Positions 8,262 through 17,274 of a stretch of DNA of 64,000 nt are shown piece by piece. The stretch covers positions 1 through 64,000 of the forward strand of contig SVFD01000009.1 in the NCBI GenBank assembly GCA_015057025.1, read 5' to 3'. Within the stretch, counting starts at the first letter, position 1, and each line of letters opens with the position of its first letter. Origin of the DNA: Lachnospiraceae bacterium. Lineage in GTDB: Bacteria > Bacillota > Clostridia > Lachnospirales > Lachnospiraceae. Below the pieces are notes generated by a model. It was not told the origin of the DNA, did not search any database, and saw nothing but the letters and a program-made list of their open reading frames with translations. Both the position numbers and the translations under genes were made by a program.

Positions 8262-8969
8262 ATGGTATCAAAACAGAAAATCTTAATTGTAGATGATGAC
8301 AACAATATTGCAGAGTTAATCTCTCTTTATCTTACCAAGGAATGCTTCGAAACCATGATTGTCAACGATGGCGAGTCTGCCCTCACCGCAGTAGAAGGTT
8401 TTGACCCCAACTTAATTCTTTTGGACTTAATGCTTCCCGGCATTGACGGTTATCAGGTATGCCGCGAAGTACGCGCCAAACACCAGACCCCTATCATCAT
8501 GCTCTCCGCAAAGGGCGAAATTTTTGATAAGGTTTTAGGTCTTGAATTAGGTGCAGACGATTATATGGAGAAGCCTTTTGATTCCAAGGAATTGGTGGCC
8601 AGAGTAAAAGCTGTTTTACGCCGTTATAAAATGGTAACCACCCAGACACAAGCCGCTCCTTCCGGCGAGAAATTGGTAGAATATCCCGACTTAAAAATCA
8701 GTCTTTCCAACTACTCCGTCATTTACAAAGGAGCATCAATTGATATGCCTCCTAAGGAGTTGGAATTGCTGTATTTCCTGGCTTCTTCTCCTAATCAGGT
8801 TTTTACAAGAGAACAGCTTCTTGATCAGATTTGGGGCTATGAATATGCCGGTGATACCAGAACCGTTGACGTACATATTAAACGTCTCCGCGAAAAATTA
8901 AGCGACCACCCTTCTTGGCATATCGATACCGTATGGGGCGTTGGCTATAAATTTGAGGTATTAAAATAA
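8262..8969 (+). CDS. OmpR/PhoB-family response regulator
   Basis: 235 aa. Receiver domain (about 1-120): acidic DDD pocket (IVDDDNN), phospho-acceptor in LILLDLMLPG, Lys in MEKPFDSKEL. Winged-helix DNA-binding domain (about 140-233) with FTREQLLDQIWGYEY and the RTVDVHIKRLREKL recognition region. It partners the histidine kinase starting 84 nt downstream. AGGAGG precedes the start, and it probably shares a transcript with mutS2. The controlled genes are not indicated. Confidence 0.93.
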   Translation: MVSKQKILIVDDDNNIAELISLYLTKECFETMIVNDGESALTAVEGFDPNLILLDLMLPGIDGYQVCREVRAKHQTPIIMLSAKGEIFDKVLGLELGADDYMEKPFDSKELVARVKAVLRRYKMVTTQTQAAPSGEKLVEYPDLKISLSNYSVIYKGASIDMPPKELELLYFLASSPNQVFTREQLLDQIWGYEYAGDTRTVDVHIKRLREKLSDHPSWHIDTVWGVGYKFEVLK

Positions 8970-9053
8970 TTACCGAAATTTCTTTTATGGTATGATTATT
9001 TTATCTTTAAGACTTAGCATGCATTAGGGAATTTGACATTTAGGAACATTTAT

Positions 9054-10490
9054 ATGAAAAAAACGCTATATTTAAAATTTTTACTTGCATATTTAATATT
9101 TGGTTTCTTTGGATTTGTAGTTGTTGCTACCTTTGTATCCAACATGACAAAAAATATGCTGGTACAAAACAAAGCAGAATCACTGTATACGGAAGCAACC
9201 CTGATTGCGGATACTTATGCAACCGACCTCTACAACAGTAAAACCTCTTTGGATATTGTAAAAAGAGAAATTGATATGTTGGATGCCTACCTTTCCTCCA
9301 CGATTTGGATTATCAGTCCCTCAGGCTCCATTATTCTGGACTCATCTACTCCGGTGGATGTAGACAACCCTGTAACAGTGGGTGGCTTCGATCCTGCTGC
9401 CACAGCAGGAAATTATTACATGGTTGGTGATTATTTTAACTCTTTTGACGAAGAGGTTTTAAGTGTAACCGCACCAATTATTATTAATTATAAAGTTCAA
9501 GGTTATGTGGTAATTCATTCCACTATGAAAAGTATTGAGGATTTTTCAAATCAGCTTTTGAACATTTCCTACATTATGTTGGTTATTTTATTTGTTTTAT
9601 CCCTGATTATCTTAATCTTCTTTACCAACATGGTTTATATGCCTTTGCGTAAGATTACCACTGCAACGGAGCAATACGCAACCGGAAACCTGCACTATCA
9701 ATTTCAAGTAGACAGTGGTGATGAAATCGGCTACTTAGCCGCTTCCCTTTCCTACATGGCAAGTGAGCTTGCCAGAGGCGAGGATGACCAAAAGAAACTG
9801 GTAGCCAATGTATCCCACGACTTCCGTTCTCCCTTAACCTCTATCAAAGGTTATTCAGAAGCTATGTTGGACGGTACTATTCCACCGGAAATGTACGAAA
9901 AATACTTAACCATTGTGCGGGATGAGTCTGATCGTTTGATTAAACTGACTAACAGTCTTCTCACTTTAAATAACTTGAATACGGATGGTATGATTTTAGA
10001 TAAAAGCGATTTTGATATCAACGAAATCATACGTAAAACCGTGGCTACCTTTGAAGGCAGTTGTCGCCAAAAACGCATCAGTCTTAAATTGGTATTAACC
10101 GGCGATAAATTATATGTTCATGCTGATATGACCAAAATCCAGCAGGTTCTTTATAACCTTTTGGATAATGCCATTAAGTTCAGTCACAAGGACTCTGACA
10201 TTAAGATTGAAACCGTTGAGAAGCACAACAAAGTGCTTGTCAGCGTCAAGGACTCCGGCATCGGCATCCCCAAAGAAAGCATCCGCCAGATTTGGGATCG
10301 CTTTTATAAAACGGACCTCTCCCGCGGTAAAGATAAAAAAGGCACCGGTTTAGGCTTGTCCATTACCCGAGAAATCATCCGTTCCCACGGGGAAAATATT
10401 AACGTAATCAGTACAGAAGGTGAAGGCAGTGAATTTATTTTTACATTGCCTATTTCAGATATTGATGAGAATGATGAAGAAGATTCATAA
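9054..10490 (+). CDS. Membrane sensor histidine kinase
   Basis: About 478 aa from the ATG at 9054; a TTG at 9033 is an alternative start seven codons upstream. First membrane helix (about 6-28), extracytoplasmic sensor region (about 30-170) of Cache/PAS-like size, second helix (about 175-195), HAMP linker with MPLRKITTATEQYATG, phospho-acceptor His in NVSHDFRSPLTSI, and HATPase_c with N-box NLLDNAIKFS, DSGIGIP and TGLGLSITREI. PhoR/WalK-like layout; the signal cannot be read from the sequence. Confidence 0.92.
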   Translation: MKKTLYLKFLLAYLIFGFFGFVVVATFVSNMTKNMLVQNKAESLYTEATLIADTYATDLYNSKTSLDIVKREIDMLDAYLSSTIWIISPSGSIILDSSTPVDVDNPVTVGGFDPAATAGNYYMVGDYFNSFDEEVLSVTAPIIINYKVQGYVVIHSTMKSIEDFSNQLLNISYIMLVILFVLSLIILIFFTNMVYMPLRKITTATEQYATGNLHYQFQVDSGDEIGYLAASLSYMASELARGEDDQKKLVANVSHDFRSPLTSIKGYSEAMLDGTIPPEMYEKYLTIVRDESDRLIKLTNSLLTLNNLNTDGMILDKSDFDINEIIRKTVATFEGSCRQKRISLKLVLTGDKLYVHADMTKIQQVLYNLLDNAIKFSHKDSDIKIETVEKHNKVLVSVKDSGIGIPKESIRQIWDRFYKTDLSRGKDKKGTGLGLSITREIIRSHGENINVISTEGEGSEFIFTLPISDIDENDEEDS

Positions 10491-10552
10491 AAACAAAAAC
10501 CGAATATAAGAATCTTATCAAAACGAATATAAAATTTTACAATTGAACAAAG

Positions 10553-10588
10553 AAAAATCCCAAGTTAAAATGCCTTGGGATTTTCTTA
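10553..10588. terminator. Bidirectional terminator
   Basis: AAAATCCCAAG (10554-10564), nine-nt loop, CTTGGGATTTT (10574-10584). Perfect 11-bp stem with A and T runs on both sides, placed between the convergent kinase and mtaD genes. Confidence 0.85.
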
Positions 10589-10616
10589 TTTCATACTTCT
10601 TTTATTGACCTTGTAT

Positions 10617-11936
10617 TTAATATACCTTCTTGTCCAAGCCCATCCTGCTGATAATACGGTTGATTTCGTAATATATCTTCTCTTCATCCATGGTGAGCAC
10701 CTGACGGTTCTCCATAGTAATTTTACCATCGATAATTACAGTCTCAACTTCGGAGCCGTTCGCAGAATATGCAAGACCCGCAATCAGGTTATTGTTGGGC
10801 ATTAACGAAGGTGTATTGGTATTCATGATAACCAAATCTGCTTTCTTGCCAACCTCAATGGAACCGATGGAATCTTCCATACGAAGTGCTTTTGCTCCAT
10901 TGATAGTGGCAATCTTAAAACCTTCCTTGGCGCTGATGCACTGGGCAGTCTCGCCTACGCCCTTATGAATCAGGGTTAAAAGACTTAATTCATGGAACAT
11001 GTTCAAGGTATTGTTGCTTGCCGCACCGTCGGTACCAAGACAGACATTTACGCCTGCATTAAGCATCTTAGGCACCGGCGCAAAACCGTTGCCAAGCTTC
11101 ATATTGCTGGCAGGATTGGTTACCACGCTGACTTTTTTATCTTTTAAAATAGCAATATCCTCATCTGTTACGTGTACACAATGAGCCGCAATGGTAGGCC
11201 GGTCAAAAATACCGCTTCTTCTTGCAAGTTCAATAGGGGTACATCCATACTGCTTCATACAATTTTCAATCTCTGTACGGCTCTCGGATAAATGAATATG
11301 AATGCCCATATCATTCTTAGCAGCCTCTTCCGCCACAATGTTTAAGAAAGCTTCATCGCAGGTATAAGGTGCGTGTGGTCCTAAGAAGAAAGACAATCTG
11401 TCACAATCCTTCGATGCGTCTCTCTCTTCATAAGCCTGACGCAGACGCATTGCTCCCGCCTCATCATTACCGCTACCCACAAGACCTCGTGAAATCACTG
11501 CACGCATGCCGGACTCTTTTACTGCACGAGTTGTCTGGTGAATGTTCATTTGCATATCATTAAAACAAGTAGTACCGCTCTTCATCATTTCAAGGATGGC
11601 AAGGTTTGCGCCCCAGTACGCATCCTCATCCGTCATGGCATCTTCAATGGGTGAAATGGTGTCAAACAGCCAGTCACCGAAAGCCAAATCATCTGCCACA
11701 TTTCGCATAAAAGCCATGTATGAGTGAGTATGGCAATTGATAAAGCCAGGCATTAAAAGTTTGCCGGCGCCGTCAATGATTTTATCAGCGCCGGAAGTAT
11801 CAACGCTTGTTGCATTGTCACCTGTAAGCACAGACTTAATCACACCCTGATTGATCACTACGCTTGCCTGCTCAATTTTATTTGAACCCTCTCCATCGGG
11901 TAAAATAGCCTGAATATTTTTAATAACAATTTTCAC
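10617..11936 (-). CDS. mtaD: 5'-methylthioadenosine / S-adenosylhomocysteine deaminase (amidohydrolase)
   Basis: 439-aa metal-dependent amidohydrolase. Metal-ligand motifs in order: GFINCHTHSYMA, HIHLSES, AAHCVHVTDED, LGTDGAASNN. It fits the MtaD/TrzN group that deaminates methylthioadenosine, SAH or related nucleosides. The start is a GTG sharing its first G with the stop of the upstream HTH gene (TAGTG), which implies translational coupling. Substrate assignment is by family; guanine- or chlorohydrolase-like activity is the main alternative. Confidence 0.85.
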   Translation of the reverse strand: MKIVIKNIQAILPDGEGSNKIEQASVVINQGVIKSVLTGDNATSVDTSGADKIIDGAGKLLMPGFINCHTHSYMAFMRNVADDLAFGDWLFDTISPIEDAMTDEDAYWGANLAILEMMKSGTTCFNDMQMNIHQTTRAVKESGMRAVISRGLVGSGNDEAGAMRLRQAYEERDASKDCDRLSFFLGPHAPYTCDEAFLNIVAEEAAKNDMGIHIHLSESRTEIENCMKQYGCTPIELARRSGIFDRPTIAAHCVHVTDEDIAILKDKKVSVVTNPASNMKLGNGFAPVPKMLNAGVNVCLGTDGAASNNTLNMFHELSLLTLIHKGVGETAQCISAKEGFKIATINGAKALRMEDSIGSIEVGKKADLVIMNTNTPSLMPNNNLIAGLAYSANGSEVETVIIDGKITMENRQVLTMDEEKIYYEINRIISRMGLDKKVY

Positions 11937-12466
11937 TACTGCTTCTTCTCCTCTTCTTCCATGTATTCTTTCACGGCATTGTCCACGTTTTTACCGATTC
12001 TGGATGTGATAAAAACCAGAGCATAATAAAGGGGAATCCCCAAGAAAATCATCCAGCCCGGGTGCCAGAATCCGCCGGCTACGCCAAGAAAAATATAAAT
12101 GATAATGCATAAAACCGGGAAAACAAGATGGGTAAGGATGCTCGCCTTTTTTGCAGGTGCACTCTCTGCTTGTTTACCAGATTCCTTCTGGGCATCCTCT
12201 GCATCAACTGCCACAGGCTTCACGTTGGCATACACCGCCTTGCTCTCATCATATTTGGGCATTTCACTACCGGAATATAAAATGCGGTCGATGGACATCT
12301 CATATACTTTGGACAGCTGCATCAAAACTCCCGCATCAGGAAGCTTACTTCCCTCTTCAAACGCCTGCAGTTCTTCTATCACAATGCCGGTTTTTTCAGC
12401 AACTGCTTCTATTGTAAAATTTTTTTCTTCTCGTACTTCTTTTAAACGTGCTGCAACCTGACTCAT
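11936..12466 (-). CDS. XRE-family HTH protein with C-terminal membrane helices
   Basis: 176 aa from the ATG at 12466, chosen because GGAGG lies 5 nt upstream; the open frame back to 12535 crosses a promoter. HTH_3 domain (about 1-60: SQVAARLKEVREEKNFTIEAVAEKTGI), charged linker (about 70-115), two hydrophobic helices (about 120-165) and a charged tail. A one-base stop/start overlap with mtaD suggests one operon. Membrane-tethered XRE proteins are common in Clostridia; their targets are mostly unknown. Confidence 0.8.
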   Translation of the reverse strand: MSQVAARLKEVREEKNFTIEAVAEKTGIVIEELQAFEEGSKLPDAGVLMQLSKVYEMSIDRILYSGSEMPKYDESKAVYANVKPVAVDAEDAQKESGKQAESAPAKKASILTHLVFPVLCIIIYIFLGVAGGFWHPGWMIFLGIPLYYALVFITSRIGKNVDNAVKEYMEEEEKKQ

Positions 12467-12498
12467 ATTAGCCTCCGTTTTGGTCTGCTTATTTGTGT

Positions 12499-12515
12499 TC
12501 GCGTATAGTATAACA
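12499..12515 (-). promoter_or_regulatory. Extended -10 promoter element (module copy 3, partial)
   Basis: Minus strand TGTTATACTATACGCGAA, matching the -10/GCG part of the modules at 5800-5808 and 17264-17269. It sits 40 nt before the start of the HTH gene. No hairpin part is present here. Confidence 0.5.
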
Positions 12516-12531
12516 TCATTTGAATTCCTTC

Positions 12532-12780
12532 TCAATCCCTCATAAAACTTCTCATCGGATTTAACTCTTTTGCTACCTGAAATAAATTATCCTGCTCGCA
12601 TTCCAGATAATCTCTTATTTCCACAAGCTTTTTTTCATCAAATCCCTTATTGTTTATCAACGCTCCCCCCGGAATGATAAACTCCGCACTGGCATTTTTA
12701 TCTGTAAATAAAACATATGCTACTCTTTTATCACCAAGTCTCGTCACTGGCGACACATTGACTTTCATTTCACTGTTCAT
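12532..12780 (-). CDS. Small protein of unknown function (82 aa)
   Basis: I do not recognise the family. It is soluble with a mixed alpha/beta pattern. The N-terminal half (SPVTRLGDKRVAYVLFTDKNASAEFIIP) looks like a beta-sheet, followed by a helix containing a single Cys. It starts 10 nt after the 65-aa gene, so the two are probably co-transcribed, and ends just before the promoter of the HTH gene. Confidence 0.6.
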   Translation of the reverse strand: MNSEMKVNVSPVTRLGDKRVAYVLFTDKNASAEFIIPGGALINNKGFDEKKLVEIRDYLECEQDNLFQVAKELNPMRSFMRD

Positions 12781-12789
12781 AGGCGACTC

Positions 12790-12987
12790 CTACTCTGTAT
12801 AATATTCGGCCTTGAAAGCTGCATTACACTCTGCGATTTCTTTGGTTCCGTTGATATAATCGGCATACATATCCCACAAATCAATGTCACATCCGTCCAT
12901 CACTTCATCCTCCGGAATCCATGACTTGATTAACGCGATTCTTTCTTCCTTGGTAGTGTCAGATATAAGGTAGCTTTTTGCCTGCAT
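12790..12987 (-). CDS. Small acidic protein (65 aa)
   Basis: 65 aa beginning MQAKSYLISDTTKEERIAL, with an acidic central part (DEVMDGCDIDLWDMYADYI) and no membrane segment. Short proteins with this KSYLISDTT-EER opening recur in Clostridia, sometimes under misleading purine-biosynthesis names; I assign no function. First gene of its transcript: a TATAAT-like -10 lies about 40 nt upstream. Confidence 0.6.
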   Translation of the reverse strand: MQAKSYLISDTTKEERIALIKSWIPEDEVMDGCDIDLWDMYADYINGTKEIAECNAAFKAEYYTE

Positions 12988-13102
12988 ATATTTTATCTCC
13001 CTGATGATTTAAAATCTTGTTTTCATTATAACTTTTATTTTACAGAAACACAATTCGGAAATAAAAGTGTCCGGTTTTCCTTTTATTTTTTAACAGATAC
13101 AA

Positions 13103-13150
13103 AAGAAAAACTGCCGGTTCTGCTTTGTAACAAAACCGACAGTATGATTT
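13103..13150 (-). terminator. Terminator of trpB
   Basis: Stem 13134-13143 with 13110-13119 (one mismatch in 10), then U-rich sequence on the minus strand, about 65 nt after the trpB stop. Confidence 0.75.
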
Positions 13151-13209
13151 TTAATTTTCATCGCTTATCGCGACATATACCGTATAACTTCGGATCATAT
13201 AAACGCTTC

Positions 13210-14430
13210 TTATCGGATTCCGAAATTCTCAATTACATAGTCCATATCCTTGTCACCACGACCTGAAAGATTGATAAGGATAGAACCCTTGCCCATCTGC
13301 TTAGCAAGCTTCATAGCATAAGCCACTGCATGTGAACTTTCGATAGCGGGGATAATACCTTCCATTCTGGATAACTTGAAGAATGCATCGATGGTTTCTT
13401 CGTCGTCAACTACATCGTATTTTACTCTTCCAAGGTCATGTAAAAATGCATGCTCAGGGCCTGATGAAGGATAATCCAAACCACTGGCAACTGAATATAC
13501 GGGTGCAGGCTCGCCGTTTTCATCTTTTAACATGATACTGTTAAAACCATGCATAACGCCCTCTGTACCGTATTTTAAGCTTGCTGCATGATCGCCAAGC
13601 TTTTCTCCGCGGCCAAGGGGTTCAACACCATAAATATCTACAGGGTCATTTAAGAAGCCTGAGAAAATACCCATCGCGTTGGAACCGCCACCTACACATG
13701 CTACAACTGCATCGGGCAATTCACCTGTCATCTGCAAAAACTGTTCTCTTGCTTCCACACCGATTACGCTCTGGAAGTCGCGCACCATCATAGGGAAGGG
13801 ATGGGGTCCTAAAACAGAACCGATACAATAAATCGCATCCTTGTATTCCTTAATATATGCATCAAAAGCTGCGTCTACTGCTTCTTTTAAGGTTGCAAGA
13901 CCATGAGTTACTTCAACTACATTTGCACCCAAGATTTTCATTCTTGCTACGTTGGGAGCCTGCTTCTTAATATCAACAGCACCCATATAAATATCACATT
14001 CCAAACCGAAGTATGCAGCTGCGGTTGCAAGAGCAACACCATGCTGGCCTGCGCCTGTCTCTGCGATTACTTTCTTCTTGCCCATAAATTTCGCAAGAAG
14101 CGCTTCACCCATACAATGATTTAATTTGTGGGCACCTGTGTGGTTTAAGTCCTCACGCTTTACGTATAACTGCACACCGTTTCCAAGACTTTCAGACAGC
14201 CTTTCCAAATGAGAAATGGGAGTAGGTCTGCCCTGAAAATCCTTACGGATACGACGCAATTCGCTAATGAACTTACTTGACTTACAGATTGTAAAATAAG
14301 CCTCGTTGATATCGGCCATTGCCTTCTTTAATTCGGGCGAAACGTACGCACCGCCGTACTTTCCGTAATAACCTTCCCCATCGGGATAATGTTTAAAATA
14401 AGTATCGAAATCAATATTGTTATAAATCAT
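13210..14430 (-). CDS. trpB: Tryptophan synthase beta chain
   Basis: 406 aa PLP enzyme condensing indole with serine. Landmarks: [14 protein letters not shown] lysine in [12 protein letters not shown] (about residue 92), [11 protein letters not shown], phosphate loop [27 protein letters not shown]. Typical TrpB1 length. No trpA or other trp gene is adjacent, so this copy stands alone. AGGAGG lies 9 nt before the ATG. It is controlled by a tryptophan T-box about 250 nt upstream, so expression should rise when uncharged tRNA-Trp accumulates. A stand-alone copy could salvage indole. Confidence 0.95.
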   Translation of the reverse strand: MIYNNIDFDTYFKHYPDGEGYYGKYGGAYVSPELKKAMADINEAYFTICKSSKFISELRRIRKDFQGRPTPISHLERLSESLGNGVQLYVKREDLNHTGAHKLNHCMGEALLAKFMGKKKVIAETGAGQHGVALATAAAYFGLECDIYMGAVDIKKQAPNVARMKILGANVVEVTHGLATLKEAVDAAFDAYIKEYKDAIYCIGSVLGPHPFPMMVRDFQSVIGVEAREQFLQMTGELPDAVVACVGGGSNAMGIFSGFLNDPVDIYGVEPLGRGEKLGDHAASLKYGTEGVMHGFNSIMLKDENGEPAPVYSVASGLDYPSSGPEHAFLHDLGRVKYDVVDDEETIDAFFKLSRMEGIIPAIESSHAVAYAMKLAKQMGKGSILINLSGRGDKDMDYVIENFGIR

Positions 14431-14520
14431 AATTGTGTCCTCCTAAATCTGATAAAATTCTTGTTTATAAAATTAAATTCTTGTTATTTTTTTACATCAA
14501 CTGCTTCTCTTCGCACAACT

Positions 14521-14604
14521 CTATCTGCGCCATCGAAACTCAGTAGAAGCATCTTTAAAATTGTTTAGTTCTCGCAGGCTACGCCATCGTTTCGTCAATA
14601 ACAT
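14521..14604 (-). CDS. 27-codon ORF in the trpB leader
   Basis: Reads MLLTKRWRSLRELNNFK onward to a stop at 14521, with two Trp codons and many Arg. It is preceded by a consensus AGGAGGTG with good spacing. A promoter-like TTGACC/TATAGT pair overlaps just upstream. It lies after the T-box terminator, so it would be made only on read-through or from its own promoter. It may be a leader peptide, a small protein or chance. Confidence 0.35.
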   Translation of the reverse strand: MLLTKRWRSLRELNNFKDASTEFRWRR

Positions 14605-14674
14605 ATCCGCACCTCCTACTATAAAACGATTTGGTATCTTCGGTCAAGGATTGTTTCGACAAAAAGCCCTTTAA

Positions 14675-14955
14675 AGGTATAAAAAAATCCCTGACAGAAT
14701 ATCACTTCTGCCAAGGACGAATATTTCTTATCCGCGGTGCCACCTTGCATTCACGATTCCTCGTGCTCTTAATGAGATACCATCATATCTCCGGCAACTA
14801 ACGTGTGCCTCACGTCGCAGAATACTCTGTAGTTTCCTACATTTGACTGCGCCCTCAGCGGTCCATTTGATAACCTGTTTTTTACCCGACTCTCAGCATC
14901 GCGGGCTCTCTGTGAAAGCATAATTACCTTTATCTCCGCCTCAACGGTTTAGATA
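14675..14955 (-). promoter_or_regulatory. T-box riboswitch specific for tRNA-Trp
   Basis: Transcript order: Stem I with the AGAG-type motif (GCTGAGAGTCGGG), specifier loop AAATGGACC giving codon TGG at 14865-14863 (Trp), antiterminator T-box core GGTGGCACCGCGG (14744-14732), then a terminator stem (about 14718-14689) ending in seven U (14687-14681). Uncharged tRNA-Trp is expected to stabilise the antiterminator and allow trpB transcription. Confidence 0.92.
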
Positions 14956-14969
14956 TTTTACTTTTATTC

Positions 14970-14998
14970 ATTAAAACACTTATGTGTGCATTTGTCAA
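14970..14998 (-). promoter_or_regulatory. Promoter of the T-box/trpB transcript
   Basis: Minus strand TTGACA (14998-14993), 17 nt, TTTAAT (14975-14970); start expected near 14963, just before the T-box. Confidence 0.75.
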
Positions 14999-15007
14999 TC
15001 ATATTTT

Positions 15008-15775
15008 TTACAATACCCACTCATATATGATGCCATACAGCTCTCTTATATAGTAAGTCGGAAACAACCACAACGGTGTCCTTGCCGGCACCGCACTGTA
15101 CTCCATTTCCAACGCATCCGCCACCATACCTGCGCGATATTCGTGATATTCGTTGGTCACAATGGCAATCTCCGGATTTAAACCTACTGCCTCAATAATT
15201 TCCTGCGAAAAAAGAAGATTCTCTCTAGTGGAAGTGGACCGGTTCTCCTGATAAATCCTCTCCGGCGCAATCCCTTTCTCCGTCAGATACAGATACATAC
15301 ACTCTGCTTCCGGCATACTTTCATCCGGTCCCTGACCGCCTGAAACAATACAAATCGCATCAGGGTGCTCTGTCAAATATTCATATGCTGCATCCAGTCT
15401 TGACGCCAACATAATGCTGGGTCTGCTGCCGTAGGCGCGACACCCAAGCACCACTACCGTGGCATTTTCGGATGGCTTCGCTGCTGCCGCTTTTATCATA
15501 AAAGCGGTTTCTACGCCTGCCAGGGAAATGACCGCGACTACAATAATAAGAATACCGGTTAATATTACCTTGCCAATCTTTTTGGCGTATAATTTCTTAA
15601 TCGCCTGATTGATTTTGGGCATAAAAGCACCGTAAGCTATTATTAGTGCCATAATAACAGCCCCGGTTCCGTTGCCAAGATTCATAATTCTTCCCACTGC
15701 AAAAGGTGTTAAAAACCAAATTAGACCCAGAACACCTATTGCAATCAACACAATTCGTAAGATTCGTTTCTTCAT
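15008..15775 (-). CDS. YdcF/ElyC/SanA-type DUF218 membrane protein
   Basis: 255 aa: three to four N-terminal hydrophobic helices (about 1-90), then an extracytoplasmic DUF218 domain with the conserved VVVLGCRAYGSRPS, IVSGGQGPDE, AECMYLYLTEKGI, ENRSTSTRENLLFS and VTNEYHEYRA. Family members act in envelope and cell-wall-related processes; the reaction is not settled. It follows a small membrane protein gene by 10 nt and is likely co-transcribed with it. Confidence 0.85.
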   Translation of the reverse strand: MKKRILRIVLIAIGVLGLIWFLTPFAVGRIMNLGNGTGAVIMALIIAYGAFMPKINQAIKKLYAKKIGKVILTGILIIVVAVISLAGVETAFMIKAAAAKPSENATVVVLGCRAYGSRPSIMLASRLDAAYEYLTEHPDAICIVSGGQGPDESMPEAECMYLYLTEKGIAPERIYQENRSTSTRENLLFSQEIIEAVGLNPEIAIVTNEYHEYRAGMVADALEMEYSAVPARTPLWLFPTYYIRELYGIIYEWVL

Positions 15776-15785
15776 TTTTTATTTC

Positions 15786-16190
15786 CTATTCTTCCGACAC
15801 ATATACCGGCGGTTCCTGATAAGAATACAGTTTTACATTACCTCTTACTTTCCAACCGCTGTTCCCCGTAGCCTCAATAGTAACAATATAGGCTTCGCTC
15901 CAATCTCCAATCCATACAGATTGTCCGTCCTCACTGATACCGGACGCACCGGTACTGACGTTTTGCATTATTTTCATGTCTACAATTCTGACACTGCTTA
16001 CATTCTCAGTGCGAACGATAAATTCATCAATATGTACGGTACTGTATTCTATTACCGTAACATCTTCTTTTACTTCCAGTATCGGCGCATTCTTGCCATA
16101 TTTTCCCGTATATATTGTAATCGCAGCAATTGCAATGAGTGCAACTGCAACAACAGCTATTAAGATTGGCAATAAAATCTTTTTCTTCAT
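15786..16190 (-). CDS. Exported/membrane-anchored protein of unknown function (134 aa)
   Basis: An N-terminal membrane segment (about 5-27, ILLPILIAVVAVALIAIAA) is followed by a ~105-residue beta-rich extracytoplasmic part. There are no cysteines suggesting a lipobox. It lies immediately upstream of the DUF218 gene. I do not recognise the family. Confidence 0.65.
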   Translation of the reverse strand: MKKKILLPILIAVVAVALIAIAAITIYTGKYGKNAPILEVKEDVTVIEYSTVHIDEFIVRTENVSSVRIVDMKIMQNVSTGASGISEDGQSVWIGDWSEAYIVTIEATGNSGWKVRGNVKLYSYQEPPVYVSEE

Positions 16191-16305
16191 AGTTAGGCCC
16201 TTTCTGTGCTTTGATACTTAATATACGTACGGGATGTATATTTTTTATGGAAGTCTAATCTGTTTTCATTATAGGTTTCACATCATAGGTGCGCAAGTTC
16301 AAAAA

Positions 16306-16722
16306 CTAACTTATCTCTTTAATTGCTTTGATAATCTCATTTGCTTTTTTAATTTCTCTAAAATAAGCAATATAATAAATTCCGGCAAACACAATATAGG
16401 GCAAAGTGATTTGTATAAACATATCCCGATATGCAGACGGGGAAACCTCCATAAATTTGCTCATGATAAAAATGCCCGCCATAACGCCGCCGATTACCAG
16501 AACATACTGCCCTATCATCACAAACAGCAACGGAACTTTATGAAAAATCCGGTGCATAAACAGTATAAAAGCCGCATAGCAGGTAATTACGAATAATATC
16601 CCAAAATTCATTATATAATAAGGATCCGTTTTTCCGCCAATCCCTTCTATCAACACCTTGGTAAGGGCCAAAATGGTGTATACCACACAGACAGAAAGTA
16701 AATATTCTTTTATCATTTTCAT
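16306..16722 (-). CDS. DUF3021 family membrane protein
   Basis: 138 aa, four predicted membrane helices with the FMHRIFHKVP loop, matching DUF3021 size and pattern. Its ATG overlaps the stop of the LytTR gene (ATGA), the standard pairing in Firmicutes, in which the membrane protein probably modulates the LytTR regulator. Function inferred from context. Confidence 0.8.
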   Translation of the reverse strand: MKMIKEYLLSVCVVYTILALTKVLIEGIGGKTDPYYIMNFGILFVITCYAAFILFMHRIFHKVPLLFVMIGQYVLVIGGVMAGIFIMSKFMEVSPSAYRDMFIQITLPYIVFAGIYYIAYFREIKKANEIIKAIKEIS

Positions 16723-17177
16723 GATTGCGCCATCCTCTTTTCCAAATATTTATAAAATTCATTTTTATAACTTCGATTCAAAACAATTTCTTCGCCGTTA
16801 TCCATTACTATATTCACGCGCATATTTATCTGCGCTTTTAATTCTTTGATATGGTAAATATTTACCAGCATAGATTTATTGTTCCTTGCAAAACCCACAG
16901 CGCCGAATTGCTCCATAAACTGCTGCAAACCATAGGAAATGCGCCAAACACTGTCCTTAAGATACGCATAAGTTTTACGGTCCACAACTTCAATATAAAG
17001 AATCTCTCCCGGTATCAGCATTTTCTCACGTTCGGTCTCTTCATCTTTCCCCGGAATCAGTCCTTGAAAGGATGACAGATATTGCTTCACTGCCATGGTT
17101 TCCTCGTCCGTTTTATTGTAATGCAAATCCACATGATTCTCTTTTAAATTGGGTTCATGATAGATATTAATCTTCAC
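16719..17177 (-). CDS. LytTR DNA-binding transcriptional regulator
   Basis: 152 aa from a GTG at 17177 (MKINIYHEPNL), chosen because TGAGG lies 8 nt upstream; the ATG at 17207 has no ribosome site. No receiver domain. The C-terminal LytTR domain (about 55-150) has ILYIEVVDRKTYAYL, GFARNNKSMLVNIYHIKEL and LNRSYKNEF. It forms a coupled pair with the DUF3021 gene and likely autoregulates. Confidence 0.88.
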   Translation of the reverse strand: MKINIYHEPNLKENHVDLHYNKTDEETMAVKQYLSSFQGLIPGKDEETEREKMLIPGEILYIEVVDRKTYAYLKDSVWRISYGLQQFMEQFGAVGFARNNKSMLVNIYHIKELKAQINMRVNIVMDNGEEIVLNRSYKNEFYKYLEKRMAQS

Positions 17178-17218
17178 CGTTGGTACCTCATTTCGTGTGT
17201 TACTCATTATCGCGACGT

Positions 17219-17274
17219 AAAAACAAATGTCGCTTCGCGCCGCTCAGTTTTTCGCTCGCGTACATTATATTATA
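17219..17274 (-). promoter_or_regulatory. Promoter-hairpin module, copy 2 (upstream of lytTR)
   Basis: Minus strand TATAAT (17269-17264), GTACGCGAGCG, then AAAAACTGAGCG pairing with a distal TTTGTTTTT (17227-17219) around a GCG-rich loop. It aligns almost base for base with 5748-5810. The -10 overlaps the stop of the upstream gene. Confidence 0.5.
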
